A stretch of 64,000 bases of DNA, taken from NCBI GenBank assembly GCA_036320915.1, contig JAXBDG010000007.1, forward strand, positions 1,302,001 to 1,366,000. The letters are read 5' to 3'. Positions 62,601 to 64,000 of the stretch are shown in pieces; position 1 is the stretch's first letter; each line of letters starts with the position of its first letter. A program made the translations under genes and the position numbers. The notes beneath the pieces are model-generated. The model worked only from the letters and a program-made list of their open reading frames with translations, did no database searches and had not been told where the DNA came from. The DNA is from Linnemannia elongata. Lineage: Eukaryota > Mortierellomycota > Mortierellomycetes > Mortierellales > Mortierellaceae.

Positions 62601-64000
62601 TTCCGGAGACGGATTGGAGCCACAGTGCACCTCGGATACTTGGGTCGCTTTTATCTGGATAAACTGATCAAGTGGTATAAAAAGGACTCGCCGGTACACT
62701 ATCCGCCCACCCGCCCCACCAAATCACCGCCGCCTCCTCCCACCCCCACCACCAACACCTCGCCTTTTGTCTGGCATCCTCTTGCTCATGAACGACGCTC
62801 TGAGGTAGGTAAGAATAGACGGCTTTGTTCCTTCTGCTCACAGACAGTGTTTAACTTGTCTACCTTTACCATCCACTCTATCCTCTCTCTCTCTTTCTGC
62901 CTCATTAAACGCGCACCACTACTAGGCTAGCAGGGACAGCTCTGCCCTTGGCATACCCGTTCGCATCAGCACTGCTGCTTTTCTATCTCTTTAGAAAATC
63001 TATTCATCTGGATCAGTACGAGTCTATTCGGTCCACCGACAACTCAGACGATCTCGACAACCCAGTTAACAACCATGACAGAAACAACAACAGCACACAA
63101 TCATCAGCTCATGCCTCAGTAGTCGCATTGAGCATCAAACTTGCCAGAATAGGACTGACTGCTCTCCAACTGGGTCTCGCCGTGTTCTCCTTTGTTCACT
63201 TCTATCCTGGACAAACAGACAACAATAACGAACAACCAAGTCGCCTGGTAATCTCTGCCCCCATCCTCCCTTGGTCCTATGCACTTGTCCTAGCATTTGT
63301 GTTTTTGCTTCGCCCCACAACAGCCTATCGATTCTGGATTCGTCTCCAGCTGGATCTCTTCTATGTCCTCGAGCTGGTCCTCATGTCTCTCGGAATTTAT
63401 TACTCCGGATCATTGTCGCGACCCGTCTCCGAGTGGGTGCTGGAGTACAAGTTGCAAGACGCTGCATGGTTGACCACAGCCCTGTTGGTCTGGGTGTCGC
63501 TTATGACTCGCCCCTACCAGCCACCAAACCTTATCAAGAAACAACGAGGAGAGATTCCTGTCGCCGCCTCGTCCGAAAGCGCGGCGTCTGTGTACTCTCT
63601 ATTAACTTTTGCGTGGGTCAACTCACTGGTGTACCTCGGATACAGAAGGGTATTGCAGGAATCTGATCTCCCCAACCTCGAGACCGAAGATCTAACCTTG
63701 ACCACCTCCAACCAGTTCACGTTGGTCAAGTAAGTACATGTGCAGCAGAGGCTCACTCTGTCACTTAAAATGGATCGCCTTTTTTTGAACTTGTTTTTTT
63801 TTTGGGTTGCAACTCATACAATTTATTTATGTACATGTGCAACCGATAGGAGAAAGTCGTTCAGTCATTCGCTGTTTGCAGCCCTCAAGAAGGACGCGCT
63901 CATCCAGATCCTGTGGAGTCTGCCTCACAGCGTCTTCCTCATTGCTGCGCCTCTCTGTTCCAAGAACATCATCGCCTACATCGAATGCAGGGAGTGTGGT
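62601..64000 (+). CDS. ABCC/MRP-type ABC transporter, N-terminal part (both ends incomplete)
   Basis: Exons seen: up to 62808 (loop LGYLGRFYLDKLIKWYKKD followed by Pro/Thr-rich sequence), 62934-63729, and 63851 to the window end. The 62808 donor (GTAAGA) and 62934 acceptor join in phase as …RRSEV|GTALPLAYPFASALL. The middle exon encodes TM segments of TMD0 (ASALLLFYLF, KLARIGLTALQLGLAVFSF, WSYALVLAFVFLL, LELVLMSLGIYYSG, WLTTALLVWVSLM). It is followed by the ABCC linker SVYSLLTFAWVNSLVYLGYR and ESDLPNLETEDLT, and the start of TMD1 (DALIQILWSLPHSVFLIAAPL). Family members export glutathione conjugates or other organic anions, or load vacuoles. The substrate cannot be told and the nucleotide-binding domains are outside the window. 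TM1 and the start codon upstream are unresolved. Confidence 0.85.

Overview
The window is eukaryotic and almost certainly comes from a filamentous, early-diverging fungus. The best guess is a Mortierella/Linnemannia/Podila-type Mortierellomycota, which is inferred from gene content and architecture and not proven. Genes carry several short introns with GTAAGT/GTATGT-type donors and CTAAY-like branch points. Promoters and 5' UTRs are rich in CT, CA or poly-A. The gene set is fungal: KRE9/KNH-like wall protein, DUF3712 secreted protein, Osh3-type ORP, BQT4-like protein, TOM22 and ATG18. No tRNA, rRNA, CRISPR array or bacterial operon was recognised.

Layout, left to right. NOP58 (partial) and CDC48 lie head to tail on the minus strand (1-5145). 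A plus-strand orphan with poly-Q, coiled coil and a C-terminal membrane segment follows (6247-9806), convergent with a single-exon KRE9/KNH-like secreted protein (10472-12427, minus). A nine-exon DCN1-like cullin-neddylation gene occupies 15387-18388, then a small one-helix membrane protein (18770-19057, minus) and an ML/NPC2-like lipid-binding protein (20676-21271, minus). About 7.3 kb without a convincing gene follows (21377-28699). Next come a BQT4-like inner-nuclear-membrane protein (28700-30328, minus) and a large MBIP-like protein (30848-34452, minus), which is divergent from TOM22 (35088-35619). DBP8 RNA helicase (36052-38019, minus) precedes a DUF3712 secreted protein (39940-41926). 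ATG18 (42112-44096, minus) is divergent from a long-chain acyl-CoA synthetase (46665-49214). An 835-residue orphan (49642-52256), an M24 Xaa-Pro peptidase with a His/Asp insertion (53683-55761), an Osh3-type ORP (55865-60300, minus) and the 5' part of an ABCC/MRP transporter (62601-64000) complete the window.

This is ordinary eukaryotic linkage, not a pathway cluster: neighbours serve ribosome biogenesis (NOP58, DBP8), protein quality control (CDC48, DCN1-like), mitochondrial import (TOM22), autophagy (ATG18) and lipid handling (ORP, LACS, ML protein). Exon junctions were worked out by hand; a stated total length means the splice phases add up without an internal stop.

The most unusual signals are: a 17-nt microexon needed to complete the APSES-like fold of the BQT4-like protein; an MBIP homologue (an ATAC acetyltransferase subunit in animals) with a roughly 500-residue disordered tail and an in-frame, intron-like 73-nt segment; GC-AG introns in DCN1-like and ATG18; a Tyr replacing the second His of the ORP signature; and a His-Asp repeat inside the M24 peptidase.
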